A stretch of DNA of 64,000 nucleotides from Pyrocephalus nanus (taxonomy: Eukaryota; Chordata; Aves; Passeriformes; Tyrannidae): assembly GCA_038380795.1 (NCBI GenBank), contig CM076264.1, forward strand, positions 7,566,001 through 7,630,000, read 5' to 3'. The position numbers and the translations under genes were made by a program. The notes under the pieces are model-generated. The model made no database searches, was not told where the DNA came from, and saw nothing but the letters and a program-made list of their open reading frames with translations. Positions 1-12,765 of this stretch are shown one piece after another (the stretch's first letter is position 1; each line of letters begins with the position of its first letter).

Positions 1-3000
1 GATAAGCTTTTAATTAAAATGAACTTCCTGAGAAGCTGCAAAAGACTCCCTCCCTGCTATCCTGCTGACAGGGCCATCAGTTGTGACACCGACAAGTGGG
101 CCTATAGCTCAGAGCCACAAAGTGTTTTCCATTTGCCCAGTACGTATTTCACAATCAAAACATGAACTCAGTTACATCATACTTTAACCTGTCGCACCAT
201 TCCTGAGGGAGATCATACAATTCACGTCAAAAATCAGTAAAGCTGTACAGCTAAAGCTGGCACAAGAAGAGTACGTAAGTGAGAAGGGCAGAATTAAACA
301 GTAACATTGTTTCACATCATCAGCTTTTTCCCTCATTCAGCACTTAGTTAATGAATGGAAAATGGCAATGTGCAAGTTACCAAGTGTCAAGGAGTTCCAG
401 TAGCCTTGGCTAGTAACTGTTACTGAAAAAGGGCTATTAAACATCATGGCTAGATGGTAGAAAAGCTTGATGTTGCTTGGGAAGCTACACTATTGTAAAT
501 AGTGAGAAGTCTCGAGATTGGAAATCAATTACTAGTGTGGTACAGATCTAAATCTGTGAGAAAACAGATACCAAATACCCAAACAACTCCACTGAACCAT
601 TCAGACTGAAGTTTGCAGTTCTCTTCTTTAGCTTTCTAGTTCTTTCATTCTCTTTGAGTATTTTTGAGGAATTATCCTGCAGTAGGTGAACATCTCAAGT
701 CTATATGTATGACTTAAAAATTTTGTCAATGTGCCTTCTTCATTGATATAAAACTGTGAGAAATTACATTAAATGTAATTATGAACCATAATAATGCTTA
801 TCTAATACGCAGTATAAGCTGTTTTCCTTTTCAAAGTCTACACAATTCCATTTTTTCCCTTTTTTGGCTAGTAAGTGCTATTTGCAACTTCTAATTTATT
901 TAGGATTAAAATTTCTTTAGAGAACAGACATCACTGTCTCTGTTTTTGCTCTAACAAAACTAAGGAAACAAAAGAAAAAGTTCCATAAATGTGAAGAGTG
1001 AAAGTTTGTGCTTACTTTTTCTTTCTTCTCAAAGAAATTCTCAATTTTATAAATATCCAGCTCTGGTACTGACAAACTCAGAAGCATGTTACTTTCCAGG
1101 TGCAAACAGCCTCTACTCCACAAAGCAGCCTATAGCTTCCCACAGTGCCATATAAAAGTACCTGCTTCCAACACAGATTTGTAATTACTGTTCTCCTAGA
1201 TGCCACACAGGGAGATGTGTGCCTTATTCCCAGTATGCTTTTCTAGTGGAGAAAGCCTCAGGAGATGATATGGGTGTGAATACTTTAGTTTTCTTTGGTA
1301 CACAGAAATCTTTTATGGTTAAATGCCTCAGTAAGATCAAAGTATGCACAACCCATCATTTTATTTTGGTTTTATTAAGTTCATACTATATGTTCCAGCT
1401 ACCCTATTTCTTTCCATGACTGACTGGTTCATGGAATGTAGTACCTCTGGTTTTACTCAATGTTCTAATGCCACTATAGCCTTATTCAGTTTGCTCCTTA
1501 AGTAGTCTTCATAAGGCCTGACTGCTCTACCCTCATTAGAAAAATTGATATTGTCATAGAAATTAGAGCATGACTCACCACGAACAAAGACAGCCTGTTG
1601 ACAGCATGGGTTGCCGGGCCTTCTTAGATAATAGATAATTCAAATCTCTTCTCACTTTTTTGACTTTAGAGAAGATAATTGTCATGACACAAGCTGACTT
1701 CATAGCAAGGATCTGAAAAAAAGCCAGAGAAAAGAAGTAATACTTCCAAAGTTATCCAGAAAGCATTTACAGGGTAGTATTGAGATCTCCTAAGTTCAGG
1801 CCAATGACTTGGTCTCTCGTTCATTTGTCACCAGTAGAAGGTGGCTTAGAAAAGAAACACAGTTAAAAAATGCTAAAGTCTTTTGAAATGGAAAACGTTG
1901 GATTCAGAGCCAAGAAATATAACTTTACAGTCAATCTTTTTCAAAAATCCATACCAAAAACATATTCCTTTTGAAGATAACATGATTACTGAATATACAA
2001 TCTTGGGTGTTTTTCTTACCTGAAATATTTACAAGTTATAAGTACTGCATGAGTTAAGACTGCAAATGATGCCCATGCTTACTGAATCTTTGTTAGGACA
2101 TTTTGTAAATATTGGATGACATTTTCCTCACTTATAAACTACATTGAATTCAAAACTGAGCAATCATTTTTTGGGAAGAAAAACACAAGAACAGAATAAG
2201 CTGTGGAAAATACGGTGATGTTGCTGCACAGCCTCCAGAGAACTGCTATACATGGTACGTTTGTAGTTTGGGGGATTTTTTAACAGCTTGGTCATATTCC
2301 AATGAATATTATAATCACTGCTGTCAACTGTACTGAAAATCGAGCCAAATGTAATTTCAATTGGAGCTATTTCTCTGAAGGTGGGAAGAGTTTAATAAAT
2401 TTAGTCTTTTATCTCTTAAGATCATATTCAAGACTGGGATGAATGTGAGGAAACTATTTTGAAAAATAGTTTAAAATAGTCTAAATTGCTTGAGTTTGGG
2501 TGTGAAATCAAGAGATTAATACTAGAGAAACATGCTTTTAAAAATAGGGATCTTTATTTAATCTTTCATATATCTTTAAAAGCAAATAATATTACTGTGA
2601 ATTTCTGAAAAATAATGAACAACACTTTATGCTTACTAGCATGTGCTTATTTCATTTTCAAAAGAGATAAACATTCAGGTTTTTAGTAACACACAAGTTC
2701 TCAGCATTTAGAGATTCAGAAAGAGGAAGTGGTTTGAAGCACATCATTTAGGATCTCACAAGCCCCAGTAGGAAATTTCTATACTACAAAAAGGAAGATA
2801 AATAGGCTCTGCTAATAATTACAAACTTGACAACAGAGCACGTGGCATGTTCAGTAGTGTAGTTTTAATTTATCTGTCATTTTGCTGAAACATGACATGG
2901 TAAAAAGAAAGCATCTTTTTATTATACTGTCATTAATCAAACACCAGTTGTCTTATCAGCCAAAAATTTAATATTGTTACATTTCTATTAGTTTTAAGAA

Positions 3001-4926
3001 AATAAGATTTAAGAACAACTTTTTTTATTTGAAAGAGATGATTTGTTGACTTGTGGTAAGAGTCTGTGAAGAATGTGGAAGATATGATATGTGCATGCAA
3101 TTCAGAAATTTTTTAAATGGTAATCCATGAGTACTATCATACTGAAATCATACCCACTATCAATATTTCTCTGTGTGTCCCCTTGCAAATAATACTATCA
3201 CTGGCTTCCTAAAATACAGAAAACAGAAATTTGTTAAATGAAAATGAAAACATGAGTCGGTAAGTATATAACGTGGTCATTTCCAACATTTTCTTCCAGT
3301 TCTAGTACTGTAAGAAAAACCTGAGGGCAATATTTGCTTTTTAATAAATTATTTCATCTTACTCATATAACACATTCTTTTAAATTTCATAGCTTGTATG
3401 TCACAACCATTCTTCTATAAAAACAGTACAAAGCATTTTCCAAATACATTTAAGCCTTTAACTTTTATTGTATTCTTCTATTGTATTCTTCTTGACTTCC
3501 AAACATAATTTTATTTCACAGTACATTACTTTCTATTACACACTTTTGTACTTTATCATTAATACCCTTTCATTATTTCAATAAATGAAACTAAATGTAG
3601 TGTTGGCTGTTTGGCTCCATGCTTCAGTAATCTCACCATGTGTCAGACAGCTGTAGGGCAATCAAATAAATGACTGCAATACACCATTGTTTTAATTTAA
3701 AAATTAAATTCAAGGTTTTATTCTTGAACAATAATGTATTTATGTCTATAAATTGATTAATGGATTGCCATCTTTATCATGCAATAACCAAATCTACAGC
3801 TGATTATGTGATATGTTTCTTGTACAAATCAGCTACATTATACATGCCAGACACATCACATTCCCTATATAACAGAAGGAGCTGCTGCCAGGAAATCTTT
3901 TTATCATTAGCTCTTCAGGAGTGTGATACAGCTGTTAATGAAAAAGCAGGACACTTCAAAGAGGCAACATTGCAAAATACAACTGAGCGTCCTACATAGG
4001 CATTGTGTTCTGATAAATTTGGGGCCCTTCATATGTTGTGGAGCATTGTTGTACATTACATTACGCAACACCAGTTAGTGGAGACATTTACATTTCCACT
4101 AAATTTTTTTTACTGAACACATCATCTCTCAACACAATTTGAAATAATGAAAACTTGATTTACAGTGTATGAAAAATACATGCATGCTCAGTGCCAGCTT
4201 GTAATTAATTCCTTCACTTGGTCTGACTAATTTCAGCTCATAAGAGTAACTTCTTGCCAATGTGAGCACAAAATGTGAGAAAAATGATCTTCTCACCACC
4301 AGGGCAGCTCATTTTAAAAGCTTAAGGAATCTTGCTCTGCCCTCAAGAAAGCAGAGCACACCAGGATGCCAAGCACGTACAGGATCCCTTTCTGCTTTTC
4401 AAGTGAATTCTGCTCTTCAGTGGTCTCAGTTCCAGCTCACCAACCTCTAGAAATGGTAACCTGTCTGCCATTACCAAGTCTCACATACCTCTTGGAGAAG
4501 TAGAGGCAAACAATCATCTCCTTCTTGATCATGAGGAAGTAAAAAAAAAATAAAAAAATCATTAGAGAGACCACCCAAGAACCCCCAAATGAGTGGAACA
4601 TGCAGTTACTGGGGAAAACAAGTTGTTCTAGTCAGTACTTTATAGACCAAATTTCCAAGCTGTCAATGACACTTTGAAGTTTTTAAAGCAACTTGAGTAA
4701 GCTCTGGTAGGACATTGATTGAAATGTTGAGATTGTCTCAAAAAAAAAAATGCACCTCTGTCTATAAATCCGTGGATCCCCAATCTTATCTTGTAATGGT
4801 TGAATCCACAGCCAGTTACAAAAGTGTTTTCTGTGTCAGTCAGCCAAACTGCTGACCAATGGTTGCTGACCAACACCGTAAATATGGCATTCACAAAAGA
4901 ATTCTAAGATATATAATATAAGGCAC
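1..4926. other. AT-rich non-coding sequence
   Basis: No supported gene. All six frames are broken by stops at short intervals and no protein family is recognisable. It holds short A/T runs and one 13-bp tandem duplication near 3467. A patch at 4640-4894 stays open for 84 codons on the minus strand but resembles nothing I know. Probably intergenic or intronic. Confidence 0.7.
3467..3492. repeat. 13-bp perfect tandem duplication
   Basis: The unit attgtattcttct occurs twice back to back with no mismatch. It is most simply a replication-slippage event in AT-rich sequence. Confidence 0.85.
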
Positions 4927-4943
4927 ATATATATATATATATA
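4927..4943. repeat. (TA)n microsatellite
   Basis: A run of alternating T and A of about 17 bases in otherwise AT-rich sequence. Likely length-polymorphic. Confidence 0.85.
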
Positions 4944-4987
4944 AAACCATGTCTCTGAAGTTGACTCAACATTGGTATGCTATACAT

Positions 4988-5213
4988 AAAATCATTTAGG
5001 TTGGGAAAGACCTCTAAGATCACCAAGTCCAACCACTAACACAGCAGTGCCAAGCCCACCACTAAACCACATCCCTAAGCACCACATCTACCTGTTTTTT
5101 TTAACACTTTCAGTGACAGTGGTTCCACCACTTCCCTGGGCAGACTGCTGCAATGTTTGACCACCCCTTCTGTGAAGAAATTTTTCCTAATATCTAAACC
5201 TTCCCTTATTAAG
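4988..5213 (-). mobile_element. CR1 LINE 3'-end fragment
   Basis: Read on the minus strand this is a 5'-truncated CR1 retrotransposon tail. It contains the typical block ggttggacttggtgatctta and, further upstream in element sense, the conserved part about trouble-prone copies failing to extend (a match to the usual tail covering 'aaatttcttcacagaagg'). It lacks a clean ATTCTATG terminus and is diverged from the family, so it is an old dead copy. No reverse-transcriptase coding sequence is left. Confidence 0.88.
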
Positions 5214-8200
5214 CACATTTTAGAGAGCTTAATAAATACATACACTCATCTATGGCTTGTCTCTGTTAAGCTACAAAGCTATAAAATGAGGTAAGAACAC
5301 TTAATTCTTATCTAGAAGACCCTGCACATAGTGTCATTGAGCATAATAGAAGTGGTAAACACTTGGCTGATTCCCACTGGTATAACTCAAAGGAGCTCGA
5401 AGAGTATGCTAAGTTTCATAATGGGATTTTGCATTAGGCAATGCTCAGAGAAATAGAAATACCTGAAGGTTGTTTGTTTGGGTTTTTTTAACTCTAAACT
5501 ATTTCTGATAGTTCCACTAAAAATCTAGCCAAGAAAAGAGACGGTAAAACTCTTTGTATCTACAGTTCACAAAATAAAGCAAATACCAGACATCTTAGGA
5601 AACAAACAAGAAAAACTGTTAGTACAGACTGATGTACTGTGGTACAGTAGGAACAAACAGAAAAGGACTATTGTGTTGAAGAAGAGAGCAGGCTGCTCAC
5701 ATCCTAGGAAAAAAGTATCCATTATGTGATTCACTTAAAGGAACAGCTCAAAGGTGACTTTGAAAATGTAACTCAGTCTAAAAAACGTGGCTAGATATTA
5801 TATGTTAATCAGCAAAACCGTGAACTTTTCCAGCTTGGCAACTCCTGAGTTATTAGTTTGCTACGTAAGAGAAACCTCTAGCAGATAAGTATTTCGGTAG
5901 AATGTAAAGTGAAGCACCAGTACCTTAAGTTTACCAAAGAACATACAGTAACTCTTTTTAGTGAATTTTCATTATGTATGTCATGCAGTCAGTATCTTAT
6001 ACACCTCATAGTCACTGACATAGAAAGTAGGACTTTTGGGCACCCGTCTTGAAATTTTTAGAATTGTGTCATTCAGAGTTAGCAGGCACACTGCACATTC
6101 CTGTAATGTCACCTATATTATTAACCAGCTCCAGTGCAATTATGCCAGTAACACTTGCAATTATGCAAGTGGAAATAGTAAATTATGGGCTGCTTCAGTT
6201 GTACTGAAATTATTTTGACCACAGTAAACAAACCAAACACCAAAATAATTTTCATAAGGCTGCTCTTTCAGAAAATGGGAATGAAAAGACTAGAGCCTAT
6301 GGTTATAAAATAAGTGGGGCCCTATCCCTGAAAATAAAGGCCTGTTTGCAAGCAGGATACTCTTTTGGATTAACAGTCACAAGTATTACCTGAGGAAAGC
6401 CTGGGAGAACAACAATTTTTATAATTTATAAGGGTATATATATAAAAAAATAAAATATAGCATTTTTGTATAATTTACAGCATTTATAGGAGGAATTCTG
6501 CTGAGCAACACAGCAGGTTGAAATAAAATATGCATTCAGCAAACTCTCCTGCTTTAGTCTTTAACGTTTTTCACGTTAGTATTACAGCAGGTTAGAATCC
6601 GCATTTGTGAGGTGCTGTGTTTGTTTAACAAGAGGGTCTCCCAAATAATACTTTCATGGGCCTACAGGAATAAAATATGATGCAATTCTTAGCCACAATC
6701 CATAGTTCTGACTATGCCACAAAGAGGGAACTCTGAACTTTTTCTGGTAAATGTACAGTTTTCCAAATGTACTAAGTTTGTTCTTTCAGGCTGTAAGGTT
6801 TTATCATTTTCGAATTGCAGTGAAATTGAGATCAAATAACTGTAGTTTTATTTGAGGCAGTGAATAGACTTGGCAAGTCAGACAAAGTCTCAGGATATTA
6901 ACTGGAACATTTTCTTCATTCACAAAATGTAATCCTTTGAGCAGCTCCCTCTTGCAATGAGGAAAAAAGCTAGGGATAGAACAACTCCCAATACTTAAAG
7001 AATAGGGAGACATATTAGGGGAGTGTTAATGTTACTTTGAAAAATATCTGACAGTGGAATTTGAAAAATAATTTTTTTCAATATCTAGATTTTGTAACAC
7101 CTGAAAGAAGTCTATATCCAAGTCATCATTTGCTTCCATAAGTCTTGCCTGAAACAAGAATTGCAAGAGGCAACTCTGTTTTGCGAAATCAATTCAAGAC
7201 AAAGTTCAATATATAAGATTTCCAGGTTTAATTCTCAGAAGATCTCTGAAACCTTTTCCTATTTGCCCTTTGAGCCAAAGTGATGCTGATCCGTGTGCAC
7301 AAAGCAATACTTAAGCAATTAGTGAATGCATTTATTCCAGTAATGGGCCATAGTCAATGGATGATAGGAGAAGAGATAAAGCACAAAATCAGTCTCTGTG
7401 TATCGAAGCTCACTGCATTCTCACTATACTTTAGATGTTTTATAATACAACATGAAAAAGAAAGAATACCCACTAATGATACTTAATTGGCTGTTCAGGA
7501 TCTACATCAAGTGCCTTTTCTCATTTTCTAGCTAAACTTCCGCTGGTTTTTGACTGTTTGAATCACATAGAAATTGATTCCTTTTCATTTCTTACTATTA
7601 AACCTCTAGACTATTATATATTTTGTCTTTGAAACCGTTTTATTGCATTTTAGTGATGGGTTGTTTCATTTTTTGTTGGGGTTTTTTCAAGTCCAAACAC
7701 TTAATAGTCAAAACAATATTTTTCAGCAAAACTACATGAAAATCTGAAGTACATTTGCTATGCAATTTTATGCAAACAGCAAATAAACAAACTTACGAGT
7801 GATTTCAACTGTGTAACTTAAGACAAGTATATTTATCATATGATTGTGATTAACAAGGCACAGAAAGATTCCAATTAGTTTTTGCAGTCATAATTCTCCT
7901 TAAAGGACTATGAAGCATTATTATACCAGGGAAAAGAAGAATATAATAGTAATCCAATGGAATCTTCTTCCTTTCACTATCAAACAGTAAGATGTAACAA
8001 AATACACTGTTGATGTATTTTCACCAATTTCCAGCACAGAGGTACGTAGTTGTATTGGTAGTGAGCTTGTTGCAGTGACTTGTAACACTTTTGAAATTGT
8101 TCTGTCTGTGCATGATCCATATACACTGCAAACATTCAAATATTTCCTGACTTTCTCTCTAAAAACATTCCAGGTAAGTGACACATACATTTCTCATGAA

Positions 8201-8249
8201 GACTTTTCTACGTGCCATCGTAGAGCAAACTAGAGAGTTCAGCAGTTGT
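5214..8249. other. AT-rich non-coding sequence
   Basis: Nothing recognisable as coding or RNA-coding. It contains small TA-rich patches (for example near 6430) and short open frames of 60-70 codons that match no family. Possibly intergenic or intronic. Confidence 0.65.
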
Positions 8250-8580
8250 GGTGGATCAGTTTAGTAAATGAAGGAGATGGAAAAGTGATGCAAAGGCAAC
8301 AACTGTTTACCACCTCCCACAAGCAGAATGGTGCCCAAGCACTTTCCAAGCACCAACAACCCCCACTGTTCTATTACTGGTAATGATGCGATCTGGCATG
8401 GAAAATTCCTTTGGCCAGTTCAGGAAAACTGTTCTGGAACTGTCTCATCCCAATCCTGCCTACATGCTAGAGGGGAAAGAGCAAGACTGAAAGAAATCTT
8501 CGATGCTGTGCAAGCACTATTCAGCAGTAGTGTTATTGGCATAACAGTCATGTGTTATTGGCACTGCTTTACGAAAATGA
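8250..8580 (-). mobile_element. Old ERV LTR, 3' part (split by CR1)
   Basis: From about 8281 the plus strand follows, with many substitutions, the reverse complement of an LTR family common in birds. The landmarks come in order: a stretch around 'aagtgatgca', 'ggtgcccaagc', then 'ttcctttggccagttc', 'gtgcaagcactattcagcag' and a 'gttattggcactg' block. The same landmarks occur in the better preserved copy at 52505-52966. The element lies on the minus strand, so this is its R/U5-side and most of U3. The left border is uncertain by some tens of bases. No internal ERV genes are next to it, so it is likely a solo LTR. The family identity comes from memory, not from a database search. Confidence 0.65.
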
Positions 8581-8681
8581 ACAGACTGGTCTGGTGGAAA
8601 GTGTTCCTGCCCATGGTAGGAGAGTTGGAACTGGAGGATCTTTAAGGTCCCTCACAACCCAAACCATTCTGTGTTTCTATG
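8581..8681 (+). mobile_element. CR1 LINE tail inserted in an LTR
   Basis: The last ~100 bp of a CR1 element in sense orientation. It shows the 'ctggtctggtgg' block, 'gttcctgcccatgg', 'ttggaactggaggatcttta', 'cacaacccaaaccattctg', and ends in one degraded ATTCTATG-like unit. The LTR that precedes it resumes directly after it (8682-8748), so the CR1 landed inside an already resident LTR. Heavy 5' truncation is normal for CR1. Confidence 0.85.
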
Positions 8682-8748
8682 AAATCTAAACCACCACACC
8701 ATACTGGCTGTTGGCTGGCAGAAAGTTCATTCCTGTCAGACCAAGCAC
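8682..8748 (-). mobile_element. Old ERV LTR, 5' end (continuation)
   Basis: After the CR1 insertion the sequence returns to the LTR family. An 'aaatctaaacc' block, 'caccatactggctg', a 'cagaaagtt' block and a final 'agaccaagcaca' parallel 52903-52966 of the second copy, which there reads aaatccaaaac, taccataccagcta and gctgaaaccaggaca. This is the U3 start of the minus-strand LTR. It is short and diverged; support comes mainly from its position next to 8250-8580. Confidence 0.6.
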
Positions 8749-11700
8749 AGCACTGCATCTGAAGAACTTGACCTATTGTATTTGTTTGCCCTGGAAATAC
8801 TATACCTACTTTATATTCTATAAAGTAGATATAGTCTGAGATGTAATATGAAAGGCTTTTTTTGCCCCTTTTTTTTTCTCCCTACAGGCTCACTATAAAT
8901 TCAAAAATATGAATTGTATTCAAGCATCAACACAATATGAAAAAAGGCTCTTAAAAACTTACAAACCAATGCTCAGTTTTTGACTATAGGTTTTGTGGTG
9001 CACTTCAAAGAACAATTACCAAATTTTTGTCATCCAGGCCAGAAGAAAAACATTAAACTACCAAACTTCCCAGAGCTTCTGAACATTTGTTTCCAAAAGT
9101 GAGAACATTAGATCAAAACACAGTTAGAAGCAACATTATAAGTTTTCATTATATAATGTGACATACATAGAGAATATTAAAGTACTTTCTGCCTTTGAAC
9201 CAACTGAGCTGGTACACTTTGTTTTTAATTGGACAAACTATAGCATTCTGCTTTTGGTAGTGTTAAATAATCTTTGACATGACCTATTCCTGACTGTAAA
9301 CTGAATACAAACCTATTCCCTGCTAGGTACTAAAACAGCATGGATTTTTCAAAATGCTTTTCCAAGGAGATACACAAGGTCCTTTACGCAAGGACAGAGA
9401 AAAGCAAACAATGTCAAATTTCAAATTCCCAAAGCAGCAATATGCCCCCTGAGAGGGCAGTGGCTGCCTGAAGAGCCCCTCCATGCCTGCCCAAGGGGAT
9501 AGGATCTCCTGGAGCATGGGTGCTCAATGAGCCTGAGGGAACAAACTCGCAGCCATTTCTGCCTAGTGCAGAATGGGAATAGTCTGACTGATCTACAAAC
9601 CTGATCAGAGTCCTCTCAATACTCACAGTACCTTTTCTTTTGACACAAGAAATACTGCCAACCTTTTTATTTTACATTTCATTGGTTAGACTAAGTCAAT
9701 AGTTTGGAAGACAGATGGCCTTTACAACCTTTTTTTTTTTTTCTCCAGAAATATTTTGTGTTTAGGCTGTACTTGTCCACTTTGAAAGGCAGATGCCAGT
9801 TAAAGAGGAATGTCCTGTTTAGTTTCCCAGGTGATCCCTACAATTATATAGAAACATTTAAATTAAATAGCTTGGCAAATGTAGGCCTCGTTTACCTATT
9901 TTTCTCAGTAATCTTAAAACATGCTTGTAGTAGTAGTATCTGGCATTCCTATCATGCCATGTCTGTAGTAAAAAAGAAGGAAAATGACGAGAACAAACTA
10001 ATGTGATACCCCAACTTGCTCTATTTCTTCTCATTCTTCCTTTGAATAGGATAGCTTTGTTCTTACTGATTCTTTCGGAGATTTCTGCACTGTCTTTGAA
10101 ACAAGAGTGAATTCAGCCCAACAATAAAACAGACACTGAAAAGGTTGAATTACAAGGCACATAGATTTAATTTAGATTTTAATTTAGATAAGATACTGAT
10201 TATTTTCTCAGACATGCGGCTTCATGATCCTGAATCTGGAGCAAAACACAAGAAAATTAAGAAGGTCCTAAACAAATAAAATGCCACAGGTTTCCAGAGA
10301 TATTCAGTGTTGTTATTCTTTCTTTCATGGCAATGTTGTTAAAAACAACCCTGCTGACAAGGGGATGTGCTATGAATGAACAGAAAGATTGCTTCTTTGT
10401 CACACATAAGAGGTGCCCTCCAGGCACTCCTGATTATAGAGGAGTATAGTGCAGGAACCACACAGTTTCTCAGTAAGGACAAAAATATCAAATACTCATC
10501 ATATTTTGCACTCAGTAGGTTAGAATTTTGGTTTGGAGCATACTGTCAGTTCACTTAACTATCAGGGCTATTAGTTTCTAGCCATTAATTCTCACAGTTA
10601 CCAAAATTCCAAGTTCTTTGTCTTATTGCAAGGGAGAAAACTTCTGCACTACAAAAGACATCAACACTAAAGTTTCCTCTACCCTCCACGTCCTGAATGG
10701 TGGATTGAAATCCTTCCCCTGCCCTGGAGTCCTTTGAAACCCTGGAGAGGTTTAAAGAAACCATGACAGGAGTAACTGGAAACAAATACATGCTACTTCA
10801 AGAACAATGGAAAGAAACATCCCTGAATAACCCAAATTATAGAAACGAGAACAGAAATCACCACTACCCTCTTGGACTCCCCTGTAACCAATGCACCAGA
10901 GAGAGAGGGCAGGAGGAGAAGACAGACAACAAAACAGTCCTGACCTAGACTTCTCACTAACCAAGGAGTCCATAATCTTGTTCTACCTTGCTTCAAGGCT
11001 GAATGTTTCCTTCATACTTCCAAAGAGGCTGTGCTGCCTTTGATACCATTGTCTCAGATGAGACTAACTGTAATCCACTTCCAACAGCTGAGCAAGGTAA
11101 GTATTTCTATAGATTGCTTACAGATATTTCAAGAGCATTCATTGATTGTCTGGAATTAATTTTTTCCAGACTCACCCCATAGAGGATGTTTTTGTGTTTG
11201 TAAATATGGCTGCAGATAAGTTATTTCTGTATCAACATCATTATACGTATCAAAGGTGCATAAATATTGTTACTGAATGACTCATACATATTTTTTTTAA
11301 GTCTGAGTTTGGCTTTTCATTAAATGATTACAGTATCATCATTTAAAAAGCTAAACAACATAAAGATAAATCAATGCCATTTTAAAATGGACTCGATCCC
11401 AGCCTCATTATGTAGCGCCCTGCTTTTAAATTATTCCATGAAGCCACCTGAGAATAGGAGATGGCAAAAACCAGAGCACACTTTTGAGTTCCAAACAGAC
11501 ACAAACATTGATGACAAAATTCAAAACTGAAAGGTATTTGAATTTGTGATTTGGAATAACTTGACTGAATGCTTTACTGTAGTGATATTGCTTATGCAAT
11601 CATGAGAGTAGGATGCCATTACCATGGCTGTAGCAAGAGGCAAAATCTTTTACTGAAGTGATTGGTGAAACTGGAAAAGATTGAATTCTAGCACAGACAC

Positions 11701-12724
11701 TTCTCAAATCTGAAGTAGAAGACATAAAACATATACAAGGTTGGGGAGAAAATTAAGTTAATGTGAAACAAAGAAGCAAATCAAAGTACACTGACACATC
11801 TTGACATCTCATACACCTAAATGTTATTTCCAGCAAGTGTGATGCAAATGCTATAGCTTAGACATTTTAAATTAATAAATATAAGTGGGTTTAGGTGTTA
11901 ATCTCAAACTTGCAGTTTTGTTTTCTGAATAAGATACAATTTTAACATTTCTTTTGTGACATTCCCTGTAGAAAATTAACAAAATTAGTTTATGAGTGAC
12001 AATAATTACTACAGCTATATAATATTATACAGGTACAAACACTCAACCATTTAGCAGTATGATGGTACTGGTAAAATTTTTTGAAAGCCAGCACTGGAAT
12101 ATGAAGGATAGACTTATGATTTTCCAAGCATGACAAATGCATTGGGGAAAATAAATATTTTGATGATTGAGTTGTTTAATGTGCAAACAGAGTCAAGTGA
12201 CGTGACATCTGTTTATGCATCATTTAAGGCACTTTCTATTTGTCTCTGTTTAGTTACTGATAGCTGACATTTTAAGTTAAGCTGTCAATAGCTTGTATTT
12301 CCTTTGGGAAATGCCCTAACTCTCACATTTACACAGACATGAAGCCTTCTGTATGTTAATAAAAGTGTGCAGTTTCACTGGTGTGAACACTGGCTTTTAC
12401 GTGATGGGGTGGGTCTCTGGCTGTCACCTCTTCTGAAAAACATGGAAAGTACTAGAAACAGTGACAAATATTGATTTTAAACTTAAGTCTTAGCAAACAA
12501 TATGAACCATTGCATTTAAGAGATGCATAAAAAATCTAATCAAAAAATTAAAATAATCACACATTAAAATAAATAGTAAACAAATAATGGCTTTGCCAAT
12601 GCTTACTTGAATTTGGGTTTCATTTAACAGCTTGTTATTTGCAAAACACAAATGTAAACAGAAAAATTTATAACCATATGAAATTTTAAAAATATTTCTT
12701 ATTAGGTCTTGAGGGAGAAGGATG
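8749..12724. other. AT-rich non-coding sequence
   Basis: No supported gene. A somewhat GC-richer patch at 9330-9620 and another at 10580-10990 keep frames of 60-73 codons open on both strands, but none resembles a known protein. A segment at 11026-11096 ends in a perfect splice-donor match and is discussed as a lead only. The rest is ordinary AT-rich sequence. Confidence 0.6.
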
Positions 12725-12765
12725 TGTATATATATATATATATCAAGATATATATACATATATTT
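12725..12765. repeat. (TA)n microsatellite, interrupted
   Basis: Two TA tracts (about 12726-12743 and 12748-12762) separated by a short interruption. Confidence 0.85.

Noticed and set aside
1016..1068. Minus-strand exon-like segment ending in gtaagc, peptide PELDIYKIENFFEKKEK
   Set aside because: The donor is acceptable but the acceptor is weak and only 53 bases long; A/T-rich codons give such peptides by chance.
8801..8832. Imperfect inverted repeat around ctactttat as a hairpin RNA
   Set aside because: Short arms in AT-rich sequence with a mismatch; far below what a microRNA precursor needs.
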